Source: Xylanibacter oryzae DSM 17970
GTDB lineage: Bacteria > Bacteroidota > Bacteroidia > Bacteroidales > Bacteroidaceae
Direction: 5' to 3'
DNA: 64,000 nucleotides
Assembly (NCBI RefSeq): GCF_000585355.1
Contig: NZ_KK073873.1
Span: 646,703-710,702, forward strand
Both the position numbers and the translations under genes were made by a program. Shown here piece by piece: positions 1 to 9,216 of the stretch; position 1 is the stretch's first letter, and every line of letters starts with the position of its first letter. Below the pieces are notes generated by a model that did no database searches, was not told where the DNA came from, and saw only the letters and a list, made by a program, of their open reading frames with translations.

Positions 1-44
1 TGGCAATATTATGTAAAAGGCCGAAAACTATTTTCAGAATTGCC

Positions 45-1256
45 TTAGTACTCTAAAGGATTGCATAATTCTTCTTTCCAACTTTTCAAAAATTTAAACC
101 AAGTCTTCGCATTATGATATCCAAAGTCCTCATTATCACTGCAGAATACGATTCCATAGTGTAGTTCATCTGTTTTTGTTGAAATAACGAATGCATAATT
201 ATCTTTATCAGCTGGTTGTTCGCTAATTATATTATTGGGATTTATGCAAATTCCAAGTCCAACAGTCTCACGTTTGTGCCCTACAGAGTCTTTTTCGGAT
301 ACAGGCCAGTCCGTGCCCCAGCATCCGCGTAATCCTTGCTTATCAGAAAATTCAACAGAATTTTTTACATTAATAATTCCTGAGCAAAATTTGTAAGAAT
401 TTACGGGTTTGCTAAATTTGATATCTACAGCACAGTCACGATGACCTGCATACAATGTATAACGTGTTATCATATCAACTGGTTCGTCATTTGCACTTGG
501 TTTCCAGTCTTTGTCAACGATCTCAATAACAGTACGTAAAGGTCCGCGAGACAAAATACGTTCAGTGCGGTGTTCCACATCGCTAATCATAACAGGGGCC
601 TTACCATCCCATCCACGAAGAGTACCTACACCAAGAGTTTCACCAACCCATAGTACATCATCACCTGTACCAGCAGCCTTTTGTGTCTTGTCGGGATAGA
701 ATTGAGTTTGTTTTAATTCAAGTCCTTTGTGGTTTTTCCCGTAAATATCTACAGTCTGTCTGTGGTCAAAATATATTCTATATGCCACAAGGTCGCTTTC
801 GAAAGCTGGTCCATGATGATGCATCATCCAATATGGATTAACACCACGGTCGGTCGTAAGGCTGCTTATATAAAGATTCTGTTTGTTTGAGCTAGTTATT
901 TTCTTGTTTGTCATAAGCATTTCTGCATATACTTTGGCCGGATATTCTCTTGGAGTTCCTTTATCGAATAATTGAATATTGAACTTTAGGTTACTTTCCT
1001 TGTTGATATCCGTGACAAAGCACAACTCATCGTTAGTGCCGTCTCCATTCATATCATCAAGTTGGCATGGAATTTCTTTCCCATTAAGTGTAACAAGTGC
1101 GGACTTGACCTTACCATATTTATTAAGTTGTAAGACTACAGGCGCATTTTCTCGCGCGATTCTTGATTTGTTGTATACTGTAATATTTATCGATTGCTGA
1201 GCAGAAGCGCATAGAGCTATCGAAATTAAGGACAGACCTACAAATAATTTTCTCAT
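45..1256 (-). CDS. Secreted DUF4861 protein
   Basis: A 403-residue exported protein. Residues 1-19 form a signal peptide (hydrophobic core LFVGLSLISIALC, cleavage after CASA). The rest matches the DUF4861 pattern: a conserved GPAFES segment near residue 150, a glycine-rich G-TLGVGTLRGWDGK stretch in the middle, SRGPLRTV, and a final strand set. The same pattern (YRLYGPALQ, LGCGTPALLDGD, LDNGPLRFTV) forms the C-terminal half of the GH105 fusion at 5520-7841, so the two are paralogous domains. DUF4861 often accompanies unsaturated glucuronyl/galacturonyl hydrolases in pectin or glycosaminoglycan utilisation; its biochemical activity is not established as far as I know. A TACCTTTG box at 1285-1292 lies just upstream. 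It could be a catalytic or carbohydrate-binding partner of the nearby hydrolase; that role is inference. Confidence 0.85.
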   Translation of the reverse strand: MRKLFVGLSLISIALCASAQQSINITVYNKSRIARENAPVVLQLNKYGKVKSALVTLNGKEIPCQLDDMNGDGTNDELCFVTDINKESNLKFNIQLFDKGTPREYPAKVYAEMLMTNKKITSSNKQNLYISSLTTDRGVNPYWMMHHHGPAFESDLVAYRIYFDHRQTVDIYGKNHKGLELKQTQFYPDKTQKAAGTGDDVLWVGETLGVGTLRGWDGKAPVMISDVEHRTERILSRGPLRTVIEIVDKDWKPSANDEPVDMITRYTLYAGHRDCAVDIKFSKPVNSYKFCSGIINVKNSVEFSDKQGLRGCWGTDWPVSEKDSVGHKRETVGLGICINPNNIISEQPADKDNYAFVISTKTDELHYGIVFCSDNEDFGYHNAKTWFKFLKSWKEELCNPLEY

Positions 1257-1284
1257 AATGTTTTTAGTTTGTTTATTTTAGAGG

Positions 1285-1292
1285 CAAAGGTA
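1285..1292 (-). promoter_or_regulatory. -7 box (TACCTTTG) for the DUF4861 gene
   Basis: On the minus strand this reads TACCTTTG, matching the Bacteroidota -7 consensus TAnnTTTG, 29 nt before the start codon at 1256. No clear TTTG is present 19-21 nt further upstream, so only the -7 element is supported. Confidence 0.5.
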
Positions 1293-1344
1293 CTTTAAAC
1301 AGATAAAATAGCGCAGTAAATATTAAATTATCAACAAATAATTA

Positions 1345-1364
1345 CACAATTTCAACAAATTGTG
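1345..1364. promoter_or_regulatory. Inverted repeat between divergent promoters
   Basis: A perfect 8-bp inverted repeat, CACAATTT-caac-AAATTGTG, lies in the AT-rich gap between the divergent DUF4861 and GldB-like genes, between their two -7 boxes. The size and position suit an operator, but no regulator is encoded next to it, and AT-rich sequence makes chance repeats common. Confidence 0.3.
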
Positions 1365-1392
1365 CATATTATTTAATTTTTTTAGCTTTATA

Positions 1393-1424
1393 TTTGGTTT
1401 TGAATATATTTTTTAGTACTTTTG
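1393..1424 (+). promoter_or_regulatory. Promoter of the GldB-like gene
   Basis: TTTG at 1393-1396, a 20-nt spacer, and TACTTTTG at 1417-1424 match the Bacteroidota housekeeping promoter (TTTG, N19-21, TAnnTTTG). Transcription would begin near 1431, leaving a leader of about 35 nt before the GTG start at 1466. Confidence 0.7.
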
Positions 1425-1465
1425 CGTACAATTTTAACAGTATTCAATAAAAGTAGATATATTTA

Positions 1466-2305
1466 GTGCGTAAAGCTTATTACATATTATTAGTATTGAT
1501 GATTCTTACAATAAGTTGTGAGTTTCATTTAAGGCCTAGCGATAGTTATGGAGAAAAATCTGAATTAGAGATATCTCGTTACGATCGTTTGGAAAGTACT
1601 TATCTTACCACAGGTGATTTTTCAGCATTGCAACAGATGAACACAGGTTATCCCATGGAAACCCGCACATTGATAGAAGACGTATTAAAATTAGGCGAAG
1701 TTAATGACCCAGAGATAAACTCTAAATTTCTTAATTTTTATCAAGATACAATATTACAAAGTATAGTATCTGATGTTGAAGTAGAGTATGCTAATATGGA
1801 TGATGTGAATAAAAATATGAGTGAAGCTTTTTCTAAATTGAATAAGTTGATACCAGATTTCCCGATGCCTCACATTTATGCTCAAATAGGAGCTCTAGAC
1901 CAGAGCGTAGTAGTTGGTAATCATAGTATAGGTATCTCTCTAGATAAGTATTTAGGAGAAAAATATCCATTGTATAAAAAGTTCTATTCAGCAGATCAAC
2001 GTAAGATGATGAATAGGCAATCTATAGTTCCAGACTGTCTTAATTTTTATATTTTAAGTCTGTATCCATTGAAAAATTTTGAGACTAGCAGTCAACTAGA
2101 ACGTGATATGCACATTGGAAAAATTCAGTGGGTGGCAAACCATGTCATGAAGAAGAAGGTTTTTAATAACGATTACGTAAAGATAGTAAGCTATTATATG
2201 AAGAATACAGATACTTCTATAGCCGAACTATTGAAGGATAATAACTATTCTAAAATAATAAGTGAGAGTGGTATTAAGGTTAAGAATGTCCAACCTCAGC
2301 CTTAA
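1466..2305 (+). CDS. GldB-like lipoprotein
   Basis: A 279-residue lipoprotein. The N-terminus carries a lipoprotein signal with lipobox LTISC, acylated Cys at residue 18. The middle contains the GldB-type segment (PHIYAQIGALDQSVVV, then GISLDKYLGEKYPLYKKFY and an RQSIVPD motif). GldB is a lipoprotein of the gliding motility/type IX secretion system in Flavobacterium; Bacteroidales that do not glide keep a homologue whose role is less clear. The start is GTG: no in-frame ATG exists before the signal peptide, and the promoter at 1393-1424 fits. The last 26 bp overlap the 3' end of the convergent radical SAM gene. Family assignment rests on motif recall. Confidence 0.72.
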   Translation: MRKAYYILLVLMILTISCEFHLRPSDSYGEKSELEISRYDRLESTYLTTGDFSALQQMNTGYPMETRTLIEDVLKLGEVNDPEINSKFLNFYQDTILQSIVSDVEVEYANMDDVNKNMSEAFSKLNKLIPDFPMPHIYAQIGALDQSVVVGNHSIGISLDKYLGEKYPLYKKFYSADQRKMMNRQSIVPDCLNFYILSLYPLKNFETSSQLERDMHIGKIQWVANHVMKKKVFNNDYVKIVSYYMKNTDTSIAELLKDNNYSKIISESGIKVKNVQPQP

Positions 2306-3212
2306 TTTTTTTTCCTTGATATATACCTTCAGAGTTGAGCTTATTATTCAATAGGTTCGTAAACTCATAGTTCTTTATTCCCCAATATGGAGCGACCAAC
2401 ATGTCTTTAGGTGATTGTGAAACAAATCTCTCTAGTACCAAGTCTTTACGTAGATATTGTATATATTCAGCAATCAATGATATATACTCGTCTACGGTAT
2501 AAAGATGAAAGGGTGTTTGGTTATAGTCGTTAGCTAATTTTGTACCCTTAATTATTTGCAACTGGTGCATCTTTAGAATATCTAGTGGTAAAGAAGAAAT
2601 AATGGGTGCTTGTCTAAGTGATTCTACTTCATTTTCTCCAGGCAGTCCTAATATTATATGTCCACAGGTTGTTATGCCCCTGCCTGCAGTTTCAAATACC
2701 GCCCTTTTGGCGCATTCAAAATTATGCCCTCTATTTATCTTCTTGAGAGTATCGTCGTTAGTAGATTCAATACCATATTCTATAGTAACAAAAGTCTGTC
2801 TGTTAAGGGCTTCTAGATAGTCAAGCAATGGTCCTGATATACAATCGGGGCGTGTACCTATAGCTATGCCTACGACATCATCACATTCTAGAGCTTCCTC
2901 GTATACGGCTTTAAGTTCATCTACTGTTGAGTATGTATTAGTAAAAGCTTGAAAATAAGCTATATATTTCATTTCAGGATATTTGCGACCAAAGAATATT
3001 TTTCCTTCAGATAGTTGTTCTGTAACACTCTTTGTGTTGTCGCAATAAGCAGGGTTGAATGTCTTATTATTACAATAAATGCAGCCACCAAAAGAAATAC
3101 GTCCATCACGGTTGGGACATGAGAATCCTGCATTTACGGATATTTTTTGTACGCGAAAATCAAACTTTTTACGAATCCAAGAACCGTAGTCATTATATAG
3201 AGCTTTATTCAT
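2280..3212 (-). CDS. TIGR01212 (YhcC-like) radical SAM protein
   Basis: A 310-residue cytosolic radical SAM enzyme. The cluster-binding motif near residues 30-48 is CPNRDGRISFGGCIYC: one Cys, then CxxC after the NRDG insert, the arrangement typical of the YhcC/TIGR01212 family. Further family features are EGKIFFGRKYPEMKYIAYFQAFTNTY-type text (residues about 69-94), GTRPDC, and GHIILGLPGE. The length equals the family's usual 300-310. The reaction is not well established; members of the family are often linked to tRNA or small-molecule modification only by context. It starts with ATG at 3212 and runs convergently into the GldB-like gene, overlapping it by 26 bp with no room for a terminator. 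Confidence 0.85.
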   Translation of the reverse strand: MNKALYNDYGSWIRKKFDFRVQKISVNAGFSCPNRDGRISFGGCIYCNNKTFNPAYCDNTKSVTEQLSEGKIFFGRKYPEMKYIAYFQAFTNTYSTVDELKAVYEEALECDDVVGIAIGTRPDCISGPLLDYLEALNRQTFVTIEYGIESTNDDTLKKINRGHNFECAKRAVFETAGRGITTCGHIILGLPGENEVESLRQAPIISSLPLDILKMHQLQIIKGTKLANDYNQTPFHLYTVDEYISLIAEYIQYLRKDLVLERFVSQSPKDMLVAPYWGIKNYEFTNLLNNKLNSEGIYQGKKIKAEVGHS

Positions 3213-3254
3213 ATATTTTAAAACTTATGAGGCGCAAATATACGAAAAATATTG

Positions 3255-3262
3255 TATCTTTG
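3255..3262 (+). promoter_or_regulatory. -7 box (TATCTTTG) for the dipeptidyl peptidase gene
   Basis: TATCTTTG matches the Bacteroidota -7 consensus. It lies inside the upstream extension that a TTG start at 3252 would imply, which argues that translation really begins at the ATG codons at 3285 or 3291. No convincing TTTG is seen 19-21 nt upstream. Confidence 0.5.
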
Positions 3263-3290
3263 CGACATAATAAATCAAAATAATATGCTT

Positions 3291-5498
3291 ATGAAATTTT
3301 TTTCTATATTATGTACTACATTACTAATTGGTTCAATACAAATGAATGCAGGTAATAAAATTACTGTAAAGCAAATAACTGATAATACTTTCAAGCAGGA
3401 AACGCTTGATGACGTAACAACTCTGAATGACGGTGAAGCATATGCACAGATAAGTTCAGATGGTAAGCAGATCGTTAAGTACTCTTTTAAAACAGGTAAA
3501 CCAATAGGAGCGCTTTTTGATGTTAATACAGTTAGAGGTAAAAAAATACAAAACGTTGATGGATATATAATGAGCCCGGATGGGAAACGTATTCTTATAC
3601 AAACGCAAACAAAGAGAATCTATCGCCGTTCATTTACCGCCGAGTATTATATTTATGACATCAATAACAATAAGATGGTACCATTGAGTGATAGGGGCCC
3701 ACAACAAACTCCACTATTTTCTCCTGATGGTAACAACATCGCATTTGTAAGACAAAATAATATATATTTGGTTAAGTTGCTTTATGATAATTCAGAAAGT
3801 CAGGTTACTATAGATGGTAAGTTTAACGGGATTATCAATGGAATCCCTGACTGGGTTAATGAAGAGGAATTTTCTACGGCTCGAAGTATGGTCTTTACAG
3901 CAGATAGCAAGATGATATGTTGGATACGTTATGATGAATCTAATGTAAAGCAATATTCATTGCAGTTGTTTAAGGGGCTGGAGCCTGAAAGAAATGAATT
4001 CGCAGAATACCCCGGACAGTACAGTTACAAGTATCCTGTTCCAGGTGAAGCCAATTCTTCTGTAGAGGCATTGAGTTATGACATACAATCTCATCAGACA
4101 CGTAAAATGAAGGTAGCTCTTGATGCCGATGGGTATATGCCACGGATTGTTATGACGAAAGATCCTGCTAAAATAGCAGTAATGACATTCAACCGCCATC
4201 AAGACGATCTTCGTATATACATGGCAAATCCGCGAAGCACTGTTTCTCAGTTGGTAATAGAAGACAAATCCGATAAATATGTAAAGGAAGAAGGGCTTGA
4301 AAATATCTGTTTTACTGATAATCATATACTGCTTCCGAGTGAGAAAGATGGTTTTAATCATTTATATCTCTATGATATCAACGGCAAATTAATACGTAAG
4401 ATAGGCAAAGGAAACTTTGTTATAAATGATGTGTATGGTTATGATGAGAATAATGGTAACGTTTATTATTCGTCGAACGAAAATGGAGTAACCCAACAGG
4501 ACGTATATGTGTCAAAATCAAATGGAAGTGTAGAATGCTTAACAAAAAGGGCTGGGTGGAATGATGCTATATTCAGTCATGGCTTTAAATATTTTATTAA
4601 TATATACAGTAGCATGAATACCCCTTCTGTATATACGATTTGTAATAATTCAGGTCATGAACTTGTTACACTTATAGACAATAAAGCCTTAGATAATAAA
4701 TTAAAAGAATTTGATATATCAAAATGTGAAATGTTCTCTTTCACAACATCTGAAGGTATAAAACTTAACGGATGGATGATAAAACCTTCTGATTTTGATC
4801 CTAATAAGAAATATCCGGTGATTCTATATCAATATAGTGGACCAGGGAATCAGCAAGTACTCAACAAATGGGGGATAGGAGCTTTTGGACAGGGTGCTAT
4901 CTTTGAAGAATCTTTGGCGCAACAGGGATTTATATGTGTTTGTGTAGATGGTCGCGGCACAGGCGGAAGGGGAGCTGACTTTGAAAAGTGTACATATTTA
5001 CGACTTGGTGATTTAGAATCAAAAGATCAGGTTGAAACTGCTTTATATATGGGATCTCTACCATATGTAGACAAAGATCGCATAGGAATATGGGGATGGA
5101 GCTACGGAGGCTGGAATACGCTGATGAGTATGAGTGAGGGTAGAGGTGTATTTAAAGCTGGTGTTGCTGTGGCCCCACCAACAAACTGGCGCTACTATGA
5201 TTCTGTTTATACTGAACGCTATATGCGCACTCCAAAAGAGAATAAATCAGGTTATGATGAAGTAAATCCGATTGCCCGTGTAAATAATCTTCATGGAGCG
5301 TTACTGATATGTCATGGACTAGCCGATGATAATGTACATTTTCAGAATACAGCAGAGTACACCGAAGCTTTAGTACAAGCTGATAAGGACTTTAAAGAAA
5401 ATATATATGTGAATAGAAATCATAGTATATATGGAGGTAATACACGTAATCATTTGCTTAGACAGATAACTAATTTCTTTCTTACAGAAATGAAATAA
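3291..5498 (+). CDS. Dipeptidyl peptidase IV-type S9 serine peptidase
   Basis: With the start at ATG 3291 this is a 735-residue secreted or periplasmic peptidase that removes dipeptides (typically X-Pro) from peptide N-termini. The first 20 or so residues form a signal peptide (FFSILCTTLLIG). Residues about 30-470 are the DPPIV N-terminal beta-propeller (repeated SPDGKRI and SPDGNNIAF blades, and NEEEF), followed by the alpha/beta-hydrolase domain. The catalytic triad is visible: Ser604 in GWSYGGW, Asp679 in LADDNVH, His711 in RNHSIYG. ATG 3285 is an alternative start. The gene is 21 bp upstream of the GH105-DUF4861 fusion on the same strand, so the two are probably cotranscribed. Confidence 0.93.
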   Translation: MKFFSILCTTLLIGSIQMNAGNKITVKQITDNTFKQETLDDVTTLNDGEAYAQISSDGKQIVKYSFKTGKPIGALFDVNTVRGKKIQNVDGYIMSPDGKRILIQTQTKRIYRRSFTAEYYIYDINNNKMVPLSDRGPQQTPLFSPDGNNIAFVRQNNIYLVKLLYDNSESQVTIDGKFNGIINGIPDWVNEEEFSTARSMVFTADSKMICWIRYDESNVKQYSLQLFKGLEPERNEFAEYPGQYSYKYPVPGEANSSVEALSYDIQSHQTRKMKVALDADGYMPRIVMTKDPAKIAVMTFNRHQDDLRIYMANPRSTVSQLVIEDKSDKYVKEEGLENICFTDNHILLPSEKDGFNHLYLYDINGKLIRKIGKGNFVINDVYGYDENNGNVYYSSNENGVTQQDVYVSKSNGSVECLTKRAGWNDAIFSHGFKYFINIYSSMNTPSVYTICNNSGHELVTLIDNKALDNKLKEFDISKCEMFSFTTSEGIKLNGWMIKPSDFDPNKKYPVILYQYSGPGNQQVLNKWGIGAFGQGAIFEESLAQQGFICVCVDGRGTGGRGADFEKCTYLRLGDLESKDQVETALYMGSLPYVDKDRIGIWGWSYGGWNTLMSMSEGRGVFKAGVAVAPPTNWRYYDSVYTERYMRTPKENKSGYDEVNPIARVNNLHGALLICHGLADDNVHFQNTAEYTEALVQADKDFKENIYVNRNHSIYGGNTRNHLLRQITNFFLTEMK

Positions 5499-5519
5499 AT
5501 ATAATAATAAAACAAATCA

Positions 5520-7841
5520 ATGAAAACTTTAAAAACTATTTTTGCTTTGTCTTTGTGCATGATGCTACTTACACTGCCTATAGAGGCAAAGCAGAAGGCA
5601 AAAACAAAAGACACTTCTGCATCTTCTGTATTGAAGATGATAGAAAAAGTAAATAGTCATTGGCAGTCTACTAATAGCCCTGAAGTTAATGCTTTTTGGG
5701 ATAATGCTGCTTACTTTACTGGTAATATTGAAGCTTATCGTCTTACAGGTAATGCTAAATATTTGGAGTACAGTGATAAATGGGCACGTTATAACAAATG
5801 GCAGGGAGCTACAGAGGCAGACCCTACCAAATGGCTATATAAAAAGTATGGTGAAGATCAGCAACATGTACTGTTTGGAGACTGGCAAATTTGTTTTCAG
5901 ACATATATAGATATGTATGAAATGAATCCTAATGCTTACAAGATAGCTCGTGCAAAGGAAGTAATGGATTCTGAATGTGCTTCTTCTGCTACTGATTATT
6001 GGTATTGGTCTGACGCTTTATATATGGTAATGCCTGTTATGACTAAATTGTATAAGGTTACAGGTAACAAAATGTATCTTGATAAACTATATAAAAACTT
6101 TTCTTATGCAGACAATCTGATGTATGATAAAGACAGTCATCTGTATTATAGAGATGCGAAGTACATTTATCCGGAACATAAAACTGTTAAAGGAAATAAA
6201 GACTTTTGGTCAAGGGGTGATGGCTGGGTTTTTGCGGGACTTGCTAAAGTATTGCAAGATATGCCCAAATCTTATGAGCATTATTCATATTTCTTACAGA
6301 GATTTAAAGAGCTTGCTTCATCAATTGCTAAATGTCAGCAGAAAAAAGGTTATTGGACACGTTCATTGCTTGATGCTGAAGAAGCTAATGGGCCTGAAAC
6401 TAGTGGAACAGCCTTCTTTACTTACGGATTGCTATGGGGTATGAACCATGGAATTCTGGATGTTGCTACATATAAGCCCGTTGTTGATAAGTCTTGGAAT
6501 TATCTATCTAATGTAGCTTTACAAAATGACGGTTCTGTTGGTTATGTACAACCAATAGGGGAAAAGGCAATAAAAGGGCAACAGTTGACAGCTAAAAATA
6601 TATCTAACTTTGGTACTGGTGCTTTTCTTTTGGCTGCATGTGAGAAAGTTCGTTTTGATGACAATAGTGTGAGTGCCTCTAATATAAAACCTTTTGAGGT
6701 TGATATTAAAAATAAAGATAATAATTTGTACCATAAGGTTGTAGAATTGGATGCTAAAACGGTCTTTGATAAACTAGGTATATCAGGAGGAAGACAGTTT
6801 ATTGTTAAGAATGCAGTAGGGCAGGAAGTTCCTTATCAACTGACTTATGATGGCAAAATTCTTATAGAAGCATCTGTACGTCCTTTGGGAACAGCCTCTT
6901 TTATTATAAGTAAGGGCTTGCCGGCTACTCCTAAAAATTATGTTTATGGTCGTCAGTATCCTGAACGTGTAGATGATATTGGATGGGAAAATGACAGATG
7001 TGCTTATCGTCTTTACGGTCCGGCATTGCAACGAACAGGTGAGGATGCCTATGGTAACGATGTTTGGCTTAAAAATGTTCCTGATTTGGTAGAGGAAGAC
7101 AGATACCATACAGAAGATATAATGAAAGAGCCTATTGCTGAATTGAAAAAAACAGATAAAGAAGGTGCCGATGCTCTAGAAGAGGCTACCAGTTATCATT
7201 ATGATCATGGTTATGGATTTGATTGTTATAAGGTTGGTCCAACATTGGGTTGTGGTACTCCGGCATTGCTCGATGGTGATAAAATAATATTTCCATATTG
7301 TTATAAGGATTACGAAATATTAGATAATGGTCCTTTACGTTTTACTGTTAGTTTGACTTATAATCCAAGTAAAATAAAAGGAGATAATAATGTGATAGAG
7401 CACCGTTTGTTGAGCCTTGATAAAGGTTCAAATTTCAATAAACAGACTGTTTGGTATGATGGACTAACAAAACCTTGCGATTTGTGTGCAGGCGTAGTCA
7501 TTCATTCAGAAGATACAACTAGCGTTGTTTTAGGCAAAAATTACGTTCAATACGCTGATCCTACCGACAATCCAAAAGGACAAAACTTCCAAATATATGT
7601 TGGAACCTTATTTCCTGATTTTGTAAGTTCTACTAAAAAACTTATGTATGAAAATCCAACAAGGGGAAATGCAGGTCATGCGATTGGTATAATAAAGGAT
7701 TACAAAAGTGGTGAAAAGTATACATACTACTTTGGTGCAGCATGGAGTAAGTATGATTGTCTATCACAGGAAGAATGGCAGATAAGAATTAATTCTTATC
7801 TGAATAGCTTAAAATCGCCATTCGAAATTTCTTATAAGTGA
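5520..7841 (+). CDS. GH105-type unsaturated uronyl hydrolase fused to DUF4861
   Basis: A 773-residue exported two-domain protein. Signal peptide at residues 1-23 (cleavage after PIEA). Residues about 35-385 are an (alpha/alpha)6 barrel of the GH88/GH105 class: YWYWSDALYMVMPV with the presumed catalytic Asp, FWSRGDGWVFAGL, and GTAFFTYGLLWG. GH105 enzymes cleave the unsaturated uronic acid left by polysaccharide lyases on rhamnogalacturonan oligosaccharides. Residues about 390-773 are DUF4861 (RLYGPALQ, LGCGTPALLDGD, ILDNGPLRF, YYFGAAWSKYD), paralogous to the protein at 45-1256. The barrel is paralogous to the single-domain protein at 53152-54282. The fusion suggests that both domains act on the same oligosaccharide (inference). 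A strong terminator follows at 7856-7895. Confidence 0.88.
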   Translation: MKTLKTIFALSLCMMLLTLPIEAKQKAKTKDTSASSVLKMIEKVNSHWQSTNSPEVNAFWDNAAYFTGNIEAYRLTGNAKYLEYSDKWARYNKWQGATEADPTKWLYKKYGEDQQHVLFGDWQICFQTYIDMYEMNPNAYKIARAKEVMDSECASSATDYWYWSDALYMVMPVMTKLYKVTGNKMYLDKLYKNFSYADNLMYDKDSHLYYRDAKYIYPEHKTVKGNKDFWSRGDGWVFAGLAKVLQDMPKSYEHYSYFLQRFKELASSIAKCQQKKGYWTRSLLDAEEANGPETSGTAFFTYGLLWGMNHGILDVATYKPVVDKSWNYLSNVALQNDGSVGYVQPIGEKAIKGQQLTAKNISNFGTGAFLLAACEKVRFDDNSVSASNIKPFEVDIKNKDNNLYHKVVELDAKTVFDKLGISGGRQFIVKNAVGQEVPYQLTYDGKILIEASVRPLGTASFIISKGLPATPKNYVYGRQYPERVDDIGWENDRCAYRLYGPALQRTGEDAYGNDVWLKNVPDLVEEDRYHTEDIMKEPIAELKKTDKEGADALEEATSYHYDHGYGFDCYKVGPTLGCGTPALLDGDKIIFPYCYKDYEILDNGPLRFTVSLTYNPSKIKGDNNVIEHRLLSLDKGSNFNKQTVWYDGLTKPCDLCAGVVIHSEDTTSVVLGKNYVQYADPTDNPKGQNFQIYVGTLFPDFVSSTKKLMYENPTRGNAGHAIGIIKDYKSGEKYTYYFGAAWSKYDCLSQEEWQIRINSYLNSLKSPFEISYK

Positions 7842-7855
7842 TTCTGATATATTAT

Positions 7856-7895
7856 AAAAGCCCCCAAAAGTATTAACACTTTTGGGGGCTTTTTA
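7856..7895. terminator. Bidirectional intrinsic terminator
   Basis: A perfect 16-bp stem (7856-7871 with 7878-7893), centred on GCCCCCAAAAGT and its complement around a 6-nt loop, flanked by A and T runs. It sits between the convergent GH105-DUF4861 and aminotransferase genes and can end transcription from both sides. Confidence 0.93.
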
Positions 7896-7906
7896 TTTGA
7901 TAATTA

Positions 7907-9214
7907 TCAATTATTCTCTTCGAAGATTTTCATACGTTCTTCTAATAAATCATATTGGTTATCTTTTATAAACGATGTGCATACGCGCAAGCCTTCTTGA
8001 TGACTTCCTGTAGTTATAAGGCAGATTGCACTTACACCATAATACATGAGTGCATGAGCCAGTTCTCCACTTGTCATGCCATGATATCCAATGGTAAAAT
8101 AGAATCCGTCTGCGATATCTTCGTCTAGATCTTTGTCATATACAATATAAAACTTATGACGGCAAAAGATTTCTTTTAGTTTATGAGCTCTTTCTCCGTA
8201 AATATTAATTTCTTTTCTAAAGTCAAAGGTTCCATCACTTGCAGCCTTTAGCATTGCCGCCATTGCAAATTGAGCGCTATGGCTAGTTCCAGAAGATAGT
8301 GCGTAAAGCATACGTGTTGAAAAAACCAAACCGAATGGCAGACCCTCATATCTTGCAGCCAATGCATCGTATTTTCTGTGAAATAATTTATCTGATATAC
8401 ATGTCACTCCAATACGCTCTCCTGCATAACTGAAGGCTTTAGAACCGCTAATAAGAAGAATATAGTTGTCTGTATATCTGGCTACAGTAGCTTGATATGG
8501 AGAGGCAAAAGGTGTACTGAGATTTTTGCGGAAGTCCATAGCAAAGTATGCTAGGTCTTCCATTACAATTGCATCATATTTAGTTGCAAGTGTTCCTATC
8601 GCTTTTAATTCATCTTCATTAAGACATATCCATGATGGGTTATTGGGATTACTGTATATAATGGTACATATATTACCTTTACTCAAATAACTTTCTAGTT
8701 TTGGAGCTAGTTTTTCACCACGGAAATCATATACATCAAAAGTCTCATACTTTACACCTTGTACCTGTAATTGCATCTTTTGCACAGGAAAGCCCGGATC
8801 AATAAATAAAACAGTATCTTTTTGGGGATTACATTGTGAGCAAGTGAGGAAAGATGCAAATGTGCCCTGCATAGAACCACATACAGGTATGCATCCCTCT
8901 GAACTGATGTCAACACCTATAAATGCCTTAACAAATCTTGATGCTTCTGATTTAAGTGCAGGGAGTCCCTGTATATCAGGATAACTGTGAGCTATTCCGG
9001 ATTCTAACGCCTTAATCTGTGCGTCAACACCTACTTTTGCAGCTGGAAGTCCGGGAATACCCATCTCCATTTTTATAAATTCTACGCCAGATTCTTTTTC
9101 TGCATATGCTGCGATTGATTTAACCTCTCTAATAGTCGCTTTTGCAAAGTCTTGTATGCCAAAATCTTTTATGGCGTTATCTATTATTTCTTTTTTTATT
9201 GGAGTTGCTTTCAT
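7907..9214 (-). CDS. Pyridoxal-phosphate aminotransferase, class I/II
   Basis: A 435-residue fold-type I PLP enzyme. Recognisable elements: SNPNNPSW with the conserved Asn, MEDLAYFAMD with the Asp that contacts the pyridine nitrogen, and SGSKAFSYAGERIG with the Schiff-base Lys. It starts 2 bp after iorB, so it is translationally close to the indolepyruvate oxidoreductase subunits. IorAB oxidises aryl-pyruvates made by transamination of aromatic amino acids, so this enzyme probably converts Phe, Tyr or Trp (or the reverse during synthesis from aryl acids). Substrate is inferred from context only. It is the last gene of a minus-strand run ending at the terminator at 7856-7895. Confidence 0.85.
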   Translation of the reverse strand: MKATPIKKEIIDNAIKDFGIQDFAKATIREVKSIAAYAEKESGVEFIKMEMGIPGLPAAKVGVDAQIKALESGIAHSYPDIQGLPALKSEASRFVKAFIGVDISSEGCIPVCGSMQGTFASFLTCSQCNPQKDTVLFIDPGFPVQKMQLQVQGVKYETFDVYDFRGEKLAPKLESYLSKGNICTIIYSNPNNPSWICLNEDELKAIGTLATKYDAIVMEDLAYFAMDFRKNLSTPFASPYQATVARYTDNYILLISGSKAFSYAGERIGVTCISDKLFHRKYDALAARYEGLPFGLVFSTRMLYALSSGTSHSAQFAMAAMLKAASDGTFDFRKEINIYGERAHKLKEIFCRHKFYIVYDKDLDEDIADGFYFTIGYHGMTSGELAHALMYYGVSAICLITTGSHQEGLRVCTSFIKDNQYDLLEERMKIFEENN

Positions 9215-9216
9215 AT

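Noticed and set aside
3252..3290. TTG start giving a 748-residue dipeptidyl peptidase
   Set aside because: The extension runs over the TATCTTTG promoter box and puts 13 non-signal residues before a normal signal peptide; ATG 3291 (or 3285) is better.
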